A program made the position numbers and the translations under genes. A DNA stretch of 64,000 bases from Coniochaeta sp. PMI_546. Its lineage: Eukaryota > Ascomycota > Sordariomycetes > Coniochaetales > Coniochaetaceae. Below are positions 33,319 to 44,096 of this stretch, one piece after another. The stretch lies in contig MU271149.1 in assembly GCA_021432605.1 (NCBI GenBank), forward strand, positions 2,356,001 through 2,420,000. Direction: 5' to 3'. Each line of letters opens with the position of its first letter. Position 1 is the first letter of the stretch. The notes under the pieces were generated by a model. It ran no database searches and had not been told where the DNA came from. It was given only the letters and a program-made list of their open reading frames with translations.

Positions 33319-35263
33319 ACATCGAATCTCGAGGATTGATCCAGCGAATGGCGATCTGGAGACGAGGGGATGTTGAGACTCCGACGGATTAGCATATGAT
33401 ACCAATGACGAAATCGGGGTGACTCGGGCTTGATACCGTGTAGCTAGCTACGTACGGCAATTGCAGGGAGACTCTACTCTGTATCCTCTGGACCTAGTCG
33501 CAGTGTTAGCTTGGGGCTAGCTGCCTGTTCATCAGCCCTATGCGCATATTATGAGTATGGTGGCTGGCGATGCTGAAGGAGCGAGGAGATGCGGAGAATA
33601 AATAAAAAGCAGCAATCAATTTACAACACAAATTTCAAGATACTTGTCGAGCTCGAGATTGTTTCAGGTCGAGTCATTCTTTATGTTTTTGCGCCAATGT
33701 TTTCGCCTCAACGTAGCAGAGTACATCCACCATCTGGGATAAGGACCCCTGAGCAGCCTGGCCCCCCTGAAGCAGCAGAGCCGAGAACAAGGACGGTATC
33801 CCTGTCGACCACGTTTTGCTCGGAGTTGGAACTGTCGGGTTCTCTTCCGGCACTCATTTTCAAGGGACCTTTTCTCGTCCAAACAACCTGACAACCTACT
33901 AGCCTTCATAAAACCTGTCATTGATCCCATGTGGGCCAGCAGATAAGACGAGACGATCCACGTTCCGTGCTGTCATTCTGTTTGAGCAGGAGGGAGGCAA
34001 TTGGCAGGGCAGGAACAGTGCATGTGCAAAGTACCTCCGTACCTGCTCTCTCCACTTGTGATTGGCCAGCCACCCGACGGTTGTCCTGTCCTCTTTCAGC
34101 CTGTGACCAAACTGACGACGGCACTCGGACCTCTTGGACCTGCCTGTATTGTGGTAACGTTTAGCTAAGGTACCTGCTTTGAGAGGTGATCTGGGTCGAG
34201 AGAAAAAACATATGATCATCCTCTCGGTCAGACAGTCTCTGGCGTCGAGCTGTCTGGGTGTCTCGGAGTGTCCGCCAGCTTGGAGCAATACTCACACTGA
34301 CATCCTGGACTTGAGTGAGACTTCATCCCCCTAGCTGCTTGGGCAGGATGGCCGGGTACTAGGACGGTATCTCCCGCTAGCGTGAGGGTCATAATCAAAA
34401 GTTACCCCACCGAGACTCCATCTTGATGTCTGTGCGGGAGGCACTCCGCGTCGCTCTTTCTCCTTGTTTTGCCCAGTTGTCCGTCTCGCATCGCATCCAC
34501 GTCCCTCGAGGATCCATCGCTTCGCTTCCACCAGCGGACGAGCGCCACGCACAAACGCACACGCACGCTCGCACACACACACACACACACACGCACACAC
34601 GCGCATATAGACATCGAGATTGAAAGGAGACTCGAGGGCAGACAGATACGGCCGGTGCTTGGGCGCTTACCCTGGACTACTTACCCAGTCCCAGAAAAGA
34701 GGGCCCTGTCGACGGAAATTGAGAGGAGTGCAACCCTCAAGGTCGGACGGAGAGAGAAGTCATTGCTTTTTGCGGGTTCAGGATTGCGTCTGTTTCTGGC
34801 CTTGTCTGCCGCTGTAACTTGTTGGAACCTTGAACAGGTATGATGATGATCTCTCCTTTTCCTCTCCACAGGTACTCTACTTTGTACCCGACGCAGCATG
34901 TGGCCGCACTGTCCGACCGCCGCACCATCGGCTCCGATTCCTGTCTCTGTCCTTCGTCAGACCGCACTACTACTGCAATTCTGCCTCCCGTGTCGGACTG
35001 GGGACGGGTGCTAGAGCTAGTCGCTGCAAACTCCTTCCTCTTTGGTCAGCACTTGACCCTGAACCTGTGCCGGACATCTTCCGCAAAGACCAGAGTGCTT
35101 GTGTAGACGGAGGTGCGGAACAGACACAAGTCGTTCGATCGACACTGGCACACTTCTCGACAGATGCTGTTCTCGCCGTTGCTCTTCCTCTGCTGTCCTC
35201 CGTAATCACGCTGTTCACCCGCGCGGCAAACAGCCTGCCTGCCGCTAGGCTAGCGGGGTTGAG
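33319..35263. other. Long gap and 5' leader of the Kelch/BTB gene
   Basis: No gene recognised in 1.9 kb. A CA microsatellite lies at 34556-34604. The AC/CT-rich last 700 bp look like a long transcribed leader, and a possible leader intron runs from GTATGA near 34840 to CTCCACAG near 34872. Confidence 0.4.
34556..34604. repeat. CA-dinucleotide microsatellite
   Basis: An interrupted (CA)n tract with a pure run at 34572-34592, flanked by CGCA variants. It lies upstream of the Kelch/BTB gene. Confidence 0.9.
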
Positions 35264-38200
35264 ATGTCCGGCTATGGACTAACATTTGGCAACCCAGGCC
35301 AGCAGCAATCCTTCGGCGATTCAAGTCGCTTCTCTGACTCCGAGTCAGAATCACGCGCCGAACGTTCACCCTCGTCCAAGTCGCCATCGGACTACCTATC
35401 CTCCGCATTCCGAGGCATCAAGAAGAGAGCCCCTAGCCGGGACGACATTACCAGGCTTAAGCGACAGCCCTCACAGCTTGCTCTCCGCAAGCCGTCCGAC
35501 TCTAACATTTCTTTCGAGAAAGCGACCTCTTCAGCTCCACTGCCCGACAGGGCCGCGGCTCCGACAACGACGCAGCATGCCCGCAGCTTGAGCCTACAAA
35601 ATAGTCTTGGAAAGCCGCTACCGGAGCCGCCACCACCGCAGCTGTCGCCTGCGAGCCCCCTGACACCGTTAGCAAACCCGGCGCAGGACAGTCTCGCCAC
35701 CGTTCTCGACTACAACATGGACAGCCGCACGAGCACAATGGACTCGGCCTCGTCGGCCGAGATGAGCGGTCTGTATATGCAGTCTCAAACCGGCCTCGAC
35801 TCCAGCATGACGAGTAGCCAGAGCAGCCTGGCGAGTCTGGGGAGGCAGGAAGGCGACGAACAGAGGGATATTCAAACACCTAGGAGTAATGGACCGTCGT
35901 CAGCAGGCCCATCGCCCCAGGTCGGCCAGGCAAGAACGCCTGCGATCGGAACAGCTGTCGGCACACCGAGCACGGCGTCGTCTTCTGCGCACTTGTCTGG
36001 ACTGATGTGCAATGTGCATCGGACGACAGGGCGAGAGCCACACCCGCTCGTAGGGGCGACTACGACGATTTTGGGTGATAAACTTTACGTCTTTGGAGGG
36101 AGAATATTGTCTCGCAGCAGACCGGCCCCTCTTACTGCTGACCTATACGAGTTGGATCTGATCAGGAGGCACTGGTCTAAACTGGAGACAACCGGAGACA
36201 TTCCACCACCACGGTACTTCCACTCTATGTGCCCCCTAGGAGATACGAAGATGGTTTGCTACGGCGGCATGTCGCCCACTCCGAGAGAAAATACTAGCCC
36301 GACAGCCAATGACCAACAGCCCGAAGTCACGGTCATGTCAGACATATACATATACGACGTGCCGACCAGAAAGTGGACGTACATCCCTACTCAGGACTCT
36401 CCTCAAGGCCGATATGCGCACTGCGCCTGCATCCTGCCGTCCTCAGCTGTGTTCTCCTCCCACAAGGCCTCTCTATCAGCCCTCCAACACAATCCTTCCA
36501 CCGGAAATCCTAACGAAGGACGGATAGGTATCAATATCGACGGGACTGGCGGGGCGGAGATGGTCGTCGTCGGTGGCCAGGACGGAGCCAACCACTACAT
36601 TGAGCAGATCAGCGTCTTCAATCTGCGCAGCTTGAAGTGGACATCCACTCAGCCACTAGGGAAGAGCTGCGGTGCATATCGAAGCGTTGTGGCGCCCTTG
36701 CCGCCTGCTGTAGCGGCAAAGTTGGGCAAAGCCAATGTCACCAATGGGGCGAGGCAGGAGGGCATCAGTCAGGAGGCGAGAGAACCGGGATCGAGTATGC
36801 TGATCTACAGCAACTACAACTTCTTGGATGTTAAGTTGGAGCTTCAGATCAGGTCAAGCGACGGTGTCCTTACCGAGAGGCCGATGGGCGGCTCGCATAG
36901 CCCGCCCGGCTTGCGGTTCCCCAACGGAGGAATCATCGATACTCATTTCGTGGTTAGCGGCACCTACCTGACGTCGTCGAAGCAGGAGTACGCCGTCTGG
37001 GCATTGGATTTGCGCACGCTAACATGGAACCGAATCGATGCGGGCGGTGCGGTGTTTAGCCAAGGCAGCTGGAATCGTGGAGTGCTGTGGAACAGGAGGA
37101 ATACCTTTGTGGTCCTCGGCAACCGGAAGAGAAGCCTGGTGGACGACTACAATCACCGCCGCATCAATTTCAGCAACGTGTGCATGGTGGAGCTGGAGGC
37201 TTTCGGCTTCTACGACAACCCGCGGAAGACGGCACCCATGTCGGGCTTTGTCTCGGCGAGCAGTCCGTATACCGGCCCAGGCCTGAGCCTTTCCCGTAAG
37301 GCGGGCATCACTGCCGGGGGGAGGTTCCACTCACGCGCCGCTGAAGAGCTAGGCGAAAAGGCTCTGGTCATGCGCGAGCTCGCTGATATGGATATTCTGT
37401 GCATCGGAGGAGAACGGATACCGGTCAATTCTCGAATCGTTGCCAGGAGATGGGGTCCGTATTTCGTGCAGCTTCTCAGAGAAGGGACCGCCACGAACGA
37501 CGGAAGCGATGCCGTGACCTTGCGATCAGGCTCAATATCCACCTCAGCTGGGAGCGCTGTGCGGAGCTCGATCAATACTATCACTCCAAGCAGCCGGAAC
37601 ACGATGGAGAGCACACTGTCAAACCCAATGTCAGCTTCGAGTTCCACAGGCAAGCCACCCAGCACGGCAGCGACGTCCGTATCTGGCGGGGCCTTGTCTC
37701 CCCCAGCTGATCCCGCGCAAATCAACGTTGCTCCTACACCGCGGACGCTGCCGCCCAATAGCAGACCACGGTGTCTATACTTACCACACACCTACCTCAC
37801 TGTGCAAGCTCTGCTGCACTTCCTCTACACTTCAAGCCTCCCTCAGCCGTCCTCGCCACTATGCACGCCCCAGATCTTGTGCTCGCTGCTCCAGATCGCA
37901 CGTCCGTACAGAGTAGACGGGCTACTAGAAGCTGTCGTCGAGCGTCTGCATCATCTCCTCGACTCGCGCAACGCTGCTGCTGTCTTCAACGCCACCGCAA
38001 TGGCAGCCGGAGGCGGCCGTGGTATCGACGGGTCGCTCAACCCCAACTTCTCCCCGTTGTCAGGCGGTGTCGACGGCCTCATCAGCCCGACCGAGCTCAC
38101 ATCCAACGGGAACAACGAGGCAGGCGACCTAGCAGCAGTAGCCGCATCGGTGAACGGACTGGCGGGTCGCGCGGCGGGGCTGAGCATCAACACGGCGGTA

Positions 38201-38473
38201 TCGCCGAACTCGCGCCCGGAGAGCGACGAGCTGTCGGCCACGACGAGTGCGAGCGGCAGCGAGTGGAGCAGCGAGGTTGGCGACAGCGAGAGAGGCGCCA
38301 CGAGGGAGATCTGGGCGGGGGAGCTGAGCAGCGTCATCGGGCTGCAGAAAAGGGGACTACGGGGGCTGATGGAAGGCAGGAGGATGAGGGAGCGGACGGG
38401 CACGAACACGGGCTTGGGGATGGGTCCTGGCCCGGCCCAGGGGAGGATAGGACTGGGCATTGCCGGTTCTTGA
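35264..38473 (+). CDS. Kelch-repeat and BTB-like protein (Ral2-like)
   Basis: Single exon, 1069 aa. Residues 1-240 are Ser/Pro/Gln-rich and disordered. Kelch repeats begin near residue 260: PHPLVGATTTILGDKLYVFG, LYELDLIRRHWSKLETTGDI, PPPRYFHSMCPLGDTKMVCY, IYIYDVPTRKWTYIP and MVVVGGQDG. A later IPVNSRIVARRWGPYFVQLL plus LYLPHTYLTVQALLHFLYTS and RPYRVDGLLEAVVERLHHLL form a split BTB-like domain with a low-complexity insert. This order matches fungal proteins related to fission yeast Ral2, which acts with Ras1 in mating and cell shape. A scaffold role in Ras signalling is an inference from that resemblance. Confidence 0.75.
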   Translation: MSGYGLTFGNPGQQQSFGDSSRFSDSESESRAERSPSSKSPSDYLSSAFRGIKKRAPSRDDITRLKRQPSQLALRKPSDSNISFEKATSSAPLPDRAAAPTTTQHARSLSLQNSLGKPLPEPPPPQLSPASPLTPLANPAQDSLATVLDYNMDSRTSTMDSASSAEMSGLYMQSQTGLDSSMTSSQSSLASLGRQEGDEQRDIQTPRSNGPSSAGPSPQVGQARTPAIGTAVGTPSTASSSAHLSGLMCNVHRTTGREPHPLVGATTTILGDKLYVFGGRILSRSRPAPLTADLYELDLIRRHWSKLETTGDIPPPRYFHSMCPLGDTKMVCYGGMSPTPRENTSPTANDQQPEVTVMSDIYIYDVPTRKWTYIPTQDSPQGRYAHCACILPSSAVFSSHKASLSALQHNPSTGNPNEGRIGINIDGTGGAEMVVVGGQDGANHYIEQISVFNLRSLKWTSTQPLGKSCGAYRSVVAPLPPAVAAKLGKANVTNGARQEGISQEAREPGSSMLIYSNYNFLDVKLELQIRSSDGVLTERPMGGSHSPPGLRFPNGGIIDTHFVVSGTYLTSSKQEYAVWALDLRTLTWNRIDAGGAVFSQGSWNRGVLWNRRNTFVVLGNRKRSLVDDYNHRRINFSNVCMVELEAFGFYDNPRKTAPMSGFVSASSPYTGPGLSLSRKAGITAGGRFHSRAAEELGEKALVMRELADMDILCIGGERIPVNSRIVARRWGPYFVQLLREGTATNDGSDAVTLRSGSISTSAGSAVRSSINTITPSSRNTMESTLSNPMSASSSTGKPPSTAATSVSGGALSPPADPAQINVAPTPRTLPPNSRPRCLYLPHTYLTVQALLHFLYTSSLPQPSSPLCTPQILCSLLQIARPYRVDGLLEAVVERLHHLLDSRNAAAVFNATAMAAGGGRGIDGSLNPNFSPLSGGVDGLISPTELTSNGNNEAGDLAAVAASVNGLAGRAAGLSINTAVSPNSRPESDELSATTSASGSEWSSEVGDSERGATREIWAGELSSVIGLQKRGLRGLMEGRRMRERTGTNTGLGMGPGPAQGRIGLGIAGS

Positions 38474-38844
38474 GCTGATCTTTAAGCATTTATGGTGATA
38501 AGATGCCAACGGTCTGGTGCATTGGGTAGGCTTTAATGGCTATTTATGTCATTGGGTTCATGTTTTCACTTCCATATTCTAGGCTCTTCTGGGTATCGAT
38601 GTCTGGAGCGATCTCGTAGTTGTAAGATACCAACTAGCGAACGTCTCTGTGGCAAAGTATATATTCGAACAACCATTTCGCAGCTTGTTCCACTGGAACC
38701 GCCACTGCACGAGTCCCGTGTCTGTAAGCACAACAATCATGATTTATTTACATGTGTTCGATATCCTGCGATCAGGTAGACTAAAAACAGGCTTGGAAAA
38801 TTGGGGATATCTCTTCGTAAATTGTACTGCGCTCTCTCGCGTTA
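38474..38844. other. Convergent 3' flanks, nothing recognised
   Basis: Short AT-richer gap between the Kelch/BTB gene and the Fat1-like gene. Confidence 0.4.
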
Positions 38845-40805
38845 TCATAACTTGACCCGACCTCCGTTGAGCTCGGCCCAGTCGCGAGCCGTGAACCGGA
38901 CATAGGTCCCGTTCCTCAACCAGAAAATAGCATCGTCCCCAGTCTTTTGTGGTGAAACACCCTCCTCTCGGAGATGGTGCTTCTGCTGCTTGTTCGTTCC
39001 CGTCGTCTGCATCCCCTGGTCCTTGAGCACCCTCAGAAACAGCGGTAGAGCGTATCTGGGCAGCTCCTTTTGGACGTGCTCCGCTATGCCCTTGAGGGCC
39101 TCGCTGGAAGGTTGTCCGTCAGGTCCGATTATTGCCGGGTCGAGGACAACAGCCGCACAGCCGGCGCGACCCTCGTGGTGCGGCAGCTGGACGCCGTAGA
39201 CGTTCGCCTCGCGTACGCCCGGATGGAGTCCTAGGATATGCGCGACTTCGGCGGTCGAGACGTTCTCGCTCTTCCACCGGAAGGTGTCGCCGATTCGGTC
39301 GGTGAAGTACATCCTCCCTTCACTGTCCCAGCGGACGACGTCTCCAGTACGGAACCAGGCGTCTCCCTTCTTGAACACGTCACGCATGACCTTCTTGTTT
39401 GTCGCCTCGTTGTCGCCGAAGTAGCCCTGGAAACGCTTCTTGACCTCGGCTGGGGGTAGGGCAAACAGCAGCTCACCGGGTTCGCTGGAGGCGGCCCGGC
39501 GGCAGAAGCCTGTCTTCTGATCGCGCCGCGGTAGGTCCGTGTCGTGGTCGACCTCGACGATGGCCATCGCCGGTTTCAGCGCGAGATCGTAAATCCAGCC
39601 ATTGCGGCCGATGGCGCCGACGGAGAAGTCGTTGCGACTCACGTTCCACGTCGCAAAATTGCCCTCTGTCGCACCGTAGAACTCGACGATTCTCTCGATG
39701 CCGAATCGCTCCTTGAACCGGTTCCATACGTCTGGGCGCAGACCGTTTCCGAAGGCCGTGTGCACGCGGTGCTTCCGATCGATATTCTCGCCGGTGACTG
39801 GGTCAAGTGCCGGGGGCGCCGATAGGAGGTAGCGGCAGGTCTCGCCCACGTATAGAATGATGGTGGCCTGGTGCTTGCGCACCTCGTGCCAGAAATGCGA
39901 CGTGGAGAACTTGCGACCTAGTGCAAGTGTTGCGCCAGCCTGAAGAACGTGACCGAATCCCATGAGCGTCGCGGTACTGTGATAGAGGGGCATCGCCTGT
40001 AAGTGGAGGTCGGTTAGACAAACCTCGCTCCCTATGGAGTAACACGGTATGCGGATGCAAAACGTACGATATAGTAAGTGTCGGTAGTCTTTGTACCTAT
40101 GAGTCGTGACGTGAAAGCGCCCGTCATAAAAACCTTCCCCCATGACACGACCGCTGCCTTTGGAAGGCCGGTGGTGCCGGAAGTATAGATGAGTATTGCC
40201 ATGTCCTCCGTCTTCTCTTCTCCCCTGAGCTCGTCAGGATACCGCACGGGATCAGCTGCCGCAGCGTCAGACGCCAGCTCGGACTCGAAAACCCCAAACC
40301 GTACACCAGGAAGTTCCCGGCGGACATCCTCGTCAACATTCTGGGCGATGTTCGGGTCTATCAAGACGAGACGGGTGTTGGCGCGTTTGAGGCAATGAAC
40401 TAGCGCTTTCCCGGTCAGGTTGTAGTTGATGAAGGCAGGTTTTGCACCAATCTCCCACAGAGCCAGGAATAAGAACACGAACTGGGCCGTGTTCTGGAAA
40501 TCGAGCGCGACTATATCCCCCTTGTTGACGCCCATCTGAGTCTTGAGCCAGTTTCCGTAGCGCAGAACGTAGTCATAGGTCTGGCCATATGTATACTTCT
40601 CGTCATCGAAGAGCAGAAACGGACGGTCCGCGGAAGACTTGGAGGTGGCAAGGGTCTCGAGACGGTAGAAACTGTTCAGCCGGCCACGGTACTGGTCCCA
40701 GAGCATGTTGAGGAATGATGGAGCTGCGGCGCGCAGCATTTGCGCATCGTAGAACAAGGAGCCACGCGCATTGAGGTAGGCAGCGCCGGCCGCCGCAGCG
40801 GGCAT
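38845..40805 (-). CDS. Fat1-type very-long-chain acyl-CoA synthetase / fatty acid transporter
   Basis: Exons 40805-40068 and 39996-38845 (71-nt intron) encode 629 aa. The AMP-binding signature is ILIYTSGTTGLPKAAVVSWG, followed across the splice by YYIAMPLYHSTATLMGFGHV. Later motifs are VEFYGATEGNFATWN, AWFRTGDVVRWDSEGRMYFT and the FATP/VLACS signature DRIGDTFRWKSENVSTAEVA. The N terminus PAAAAGAAYLNARGSLFYDA matches family starts, so the ATG at 40805 is likely correct. It would activate and import long or very-long-chain fatty acids at the plasma membrane, ER or peroxisome. The C terminus reads VKL, close to but not a canonical PTS1. Confidence 0.92.
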
Positions 40806-41259
40806 GGCCAGAGAGAGAGGGACTGTTGTCGGATGGCAAGTTTAGCTCGTACTATCCCTCAGAGACGTGCTGGAGTTGGGTATGCGGTTGGAGCAAACTC
40901 GGGTTCTTGGACTTACCAGGCATATCTTTCCTGGCCAGTGCAAGATGTGGAGTGCTCTTTTTGTCTTCAAAGATTCAGCGGCACGCCTTGGGTTACTATG
41001 CAGCGGACTCCGAGGATGGCGAGCAAGGCCACTTGGCCGGTCACTCAAGGACCTGGAAGTCCAGTGATATGGTACACTTCAAGAACCAATCTCAGGTTAA
41101 CAGAAATTTGACAAGAACAAAAGAGGTGGAATTAGGAGCAGGGGGCCAAATCACGGCTTGGAATGGACTCCGGTCTCAAGTATGTCGACCTCAAAACGGA
41201 AAAAAAGTGGTGACGTTGAGGAAATGTTCAAAGTGAAGAGATGTTATGAACATATCCAA

Positions 41260-41307
<48 letters not shown>

Positions 41308-42050
41308 ATGAAGACACCAGACTCGTTGCCGACGACTAGAGAGAAGCAGAGCGGCCGGTTTCAATTACAAGGTCAGGAGCTTCATCGATCGAAAGGATGG
41401 ACAGCAGAATGCAATGCGCGAATCATGTTCATGTCAATTGCGCATGGCGGCGAGGTCAACCTCGGCTCGCGTGCGTGGGGTCCAACTTCGCTTCATCTGT
41501 CGTCAGGCCAGTGTAATGCAGGAGACCGGAAGATCGGATCGTCGGGAGCTGTACTGTCCGCCGGTCGAAATTCATCATTCCGTATGAGGAGGCGAGCACA
41601 CGGCGGTGTTGCAAGATGTGCCGAATGCCTTCTCTTCTTTCATTCCCCTCACCGTTCCCCCGGATCGAGAATTCAGTGTGGTTGACCAGTTTCTATTCAG
41701 TTTTGGGGGCAGGATTGGAGATGTTACCGCAGACCATGTGAAACCGACAGTGCTCATCAAGGAAGGAACAGTGGAGGAAGGAGCTACCGTACACAATAAT
41801 CGTCATCGACTTGGATCTTATCTTCACGTGATGATACCTCTCGAGCAAAAGTGCCCACAGTAACTACGAGGTGGGACCTGCTGGCCTCAGCTGTCACGCT
41901 AGGGTGGTCCCTTGCATTGCCGCGACAGGCAATGGTGGATTGGAGCTTCACAATTACGATACGTGTACATAGTACTACTGGACGGAATCCGCATCTGGTT
42001 CGCATGTTGCCCTGTGTGATCAACCTTGCAGCGAACCAACCTGTGATGGC
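40806..42050. other. Divergent promoter region with GA repeat
   Basis: Gap between the Fat1-like gene (minus) and PIG-S (plus). It contains the GA microsatellite at 41261-41301; no gene recognised. Confidence 0.45.
41261..41301. repeat. GA-dinucleotide microsatellite
   Basis: A pure (GA)n tract of about 40 bp inside the divergent promoter of the Fat1-like and PIG-S genes. Confidence 0.95.
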
Positions 42051-43789
42051 ATGGCGGAAACAATCACAGACTCGGTTCTCGCGACAGAATCGGTGACCAA
42101 CTACGATGGCGCCGACACAGATCGCAAGCAACCGCCGCCCGAGAAGCCGGCCGATGTTCGACGACGCACTCTGGTCATTGTCTCGTTTTGGCTGATCGTT
42201 CTCTGTCTCGGCTTGCCAATATGGTGGCAGACCACCACCATCTACCGCGCGAAGCTGCCGCTGGACGACATGCTGGACTGGGCAGATGGGAGGGTTTGTT
42301 CTCTTGTCTTCTTCCACCGATTAATCAAGTCATTCGTAGTAGACACTGAGTGCTGACGTTGTCCTCCCCGTTCCCCCTTTTCTAGGCTTGCCGTCCTGTC
42401 TTCCCCCTCCGCATCTCCGTCGAAGCCAACGATCTGCAGCAACAGGAAGCGCAGAACCTCCTCCGTCTGACTCAACATGCCCTCGACGACCTGAATGACT
42501 TTTCCGGTCACCACCTGCGCCTTCAGTTATCGGCGCCGGGCCGCCAAAGCGACACTGTCGAGACCGAGGACGCATCAGCTCTCACTATAAGGCTTCGTCC
42601 TGGCGACTCCACCGCTTCAGCCCTACATCCCTACTCGTCCATTCTTGACATCACATATCCGCCAAATCTGGTTCCGACCCAGACGTCATCATCCTCTGCT
42701 CTTGCTAGCTACATTGCCGGTCAACTGCGCTCTACCTTTGCAGAAGAACAGGCCATCATCTCGTACCTTCTGTCAACCACCTCCTTCTCCAACGAGCACC
42801 GACCACAGGGCTTGACACCAGAGGCAGCCGAGTCTCTGGCAAAGCGGACGACTCGATCGCTCAAGTACTCGCCTACGTATCATCTCACCTTCTCGCTCTT
42901 TACTGGTGGACACCTCCCTAGCAGCTGGGAAATCGAGGCCGCTGTAGACGAGTTCATGAAGCCCGTCCTGGACGTTCTCACGCCCATACACAACTTTACT
43001 ATCGATACTCAAATCCAACTATATGCCACGCCGGGCGTGCAGTCTCAGGTCCTCAACAAAGAGGACCTGTCGTCTTTCGTCAATGCTGCCGAGTGGCCGC
43101 TATCGCCCTCTATCGGTGGCGCACCAACCATCAACTTCATCGTCTATATCGGGAACCAGACCATCGGTCTGCCTTCGACGGATCAGGGTACGTCTGAAAG
43201 TGAGATGGCGACCTCTCAGTCCTGGTTGGTGCCTCAGTGGGGGACGGTGTACCTACTACCCCTGGCCGAAGACACGGGGCATGTCTCAGCCTCGACGTTA
43301 AAGCAGCCACTGCTGACCTTTACCTCCCATCTCCTCTCGCTACTGGGCACGCCCCAGTCCGGGTCTCTTCCATTGCGTCTCTCGACGCTGTCCCGAATCA
43401 GATCTGCCGATTTACTACTCCGTGCTTCCTCTACGCTCGGCAGTTTAGCACGCCTGTCGCTCGCCTTACCCTCGATCTCAATTCCCTCGAGCGTTGCCGA
43501 CGGTGTAGCAAAGACCATGTCCCACCTACGGCTGGCTTGCGACACTCTCGGCACTCCCGAAGCTCTTTACCACGCCCGGGTTGCTGAGCAAGAGGCTGAG
43601 CGGGCGTTCTTCGAGAAGAGCATGGTCGGCCAGCTGTACTTTCCGGATGAACACAAGATTGCCGTATACCTTCCGCTTCTTGGACCTGTCGGCGTTCCCC
43701 TTGTGATGGGGTTACTGAATGAGTTGAAGGCCTGGAGAAAGAGGAGGAAGGAGGCTTTGGAGAAGGAGAAGGCTAAAAAAGACACATAA
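42051..43789 (+). CDS. GPI transamidase subunit PIG-S (Gpi17)
   Basis: Exons 42051-42293 and 42386-43789 (92-nt intron, weak donor GTTTGT, acceptor TTCTAG) encode 548 aa. A first membrane span lies near residue 40-60 (TLVIVSFWLIVLCLGLPIWW) and is followed by QTTTIYRAKLP, the hallmark start of the lumenal PIG-S domain. Further family text includes YHLTFSLFTGG, the NFTIDTQIQLYAT strand, LSSFVNAAEWPL, FIVYIGNQ and SWLVPQWGTVYLL. A second span near the C terminus (IAVYLPLLGPVGVPLVMGLL) precedes a Lys/Arg-rich cytosolic tail. PIG-S is part of the ER complex that attaches GPI anchors to proteins. Confidence 0.93.
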
Positions 43790-44096
43790 TGAAGAATAAG
43801 ACGCAACATGGTATACAGGGTATAATCTATTCGCGTTTTAATGGAAGATTCTCTATGGATCCCTGTCGCTTGACATCCGTGTCAACCCTCCAGGTATCAT
43901 CCGCACTTCTTCGTCCGTTCATGGGGAACACCTACAACTCTCTGCCAGTTTGCTTTGGCATCGTTAGCACCCGGTTACACCGTCAGCTCCACCGGCAACG
44001 TATGCGATGTTCTTCGTCTGTGAGGTATGGACCCTCCAACTTCGAGGAAGTTACTGCCATAACCACCTCCTTCTTCGCCAATGAAATTTCTTGTCC
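43790..44096. other. Convergent 3' flanks
   Basis: Short gap between PIG-S and the MFS transporter; nothing recognised. Confidence 0.4.

Noticed and set aside
37771-38478. 235-aa frame overlapping the Kelch/BTB gene
   Set aside because: Out-of-frame shadow in a GC-rich coding region; the main frame has clear BTB-like text.
41158-41685. Frame through the GA repeat encoding (RE)n
   Set aside because: The coding look comes only from the microsatellite; no conserved flanks.
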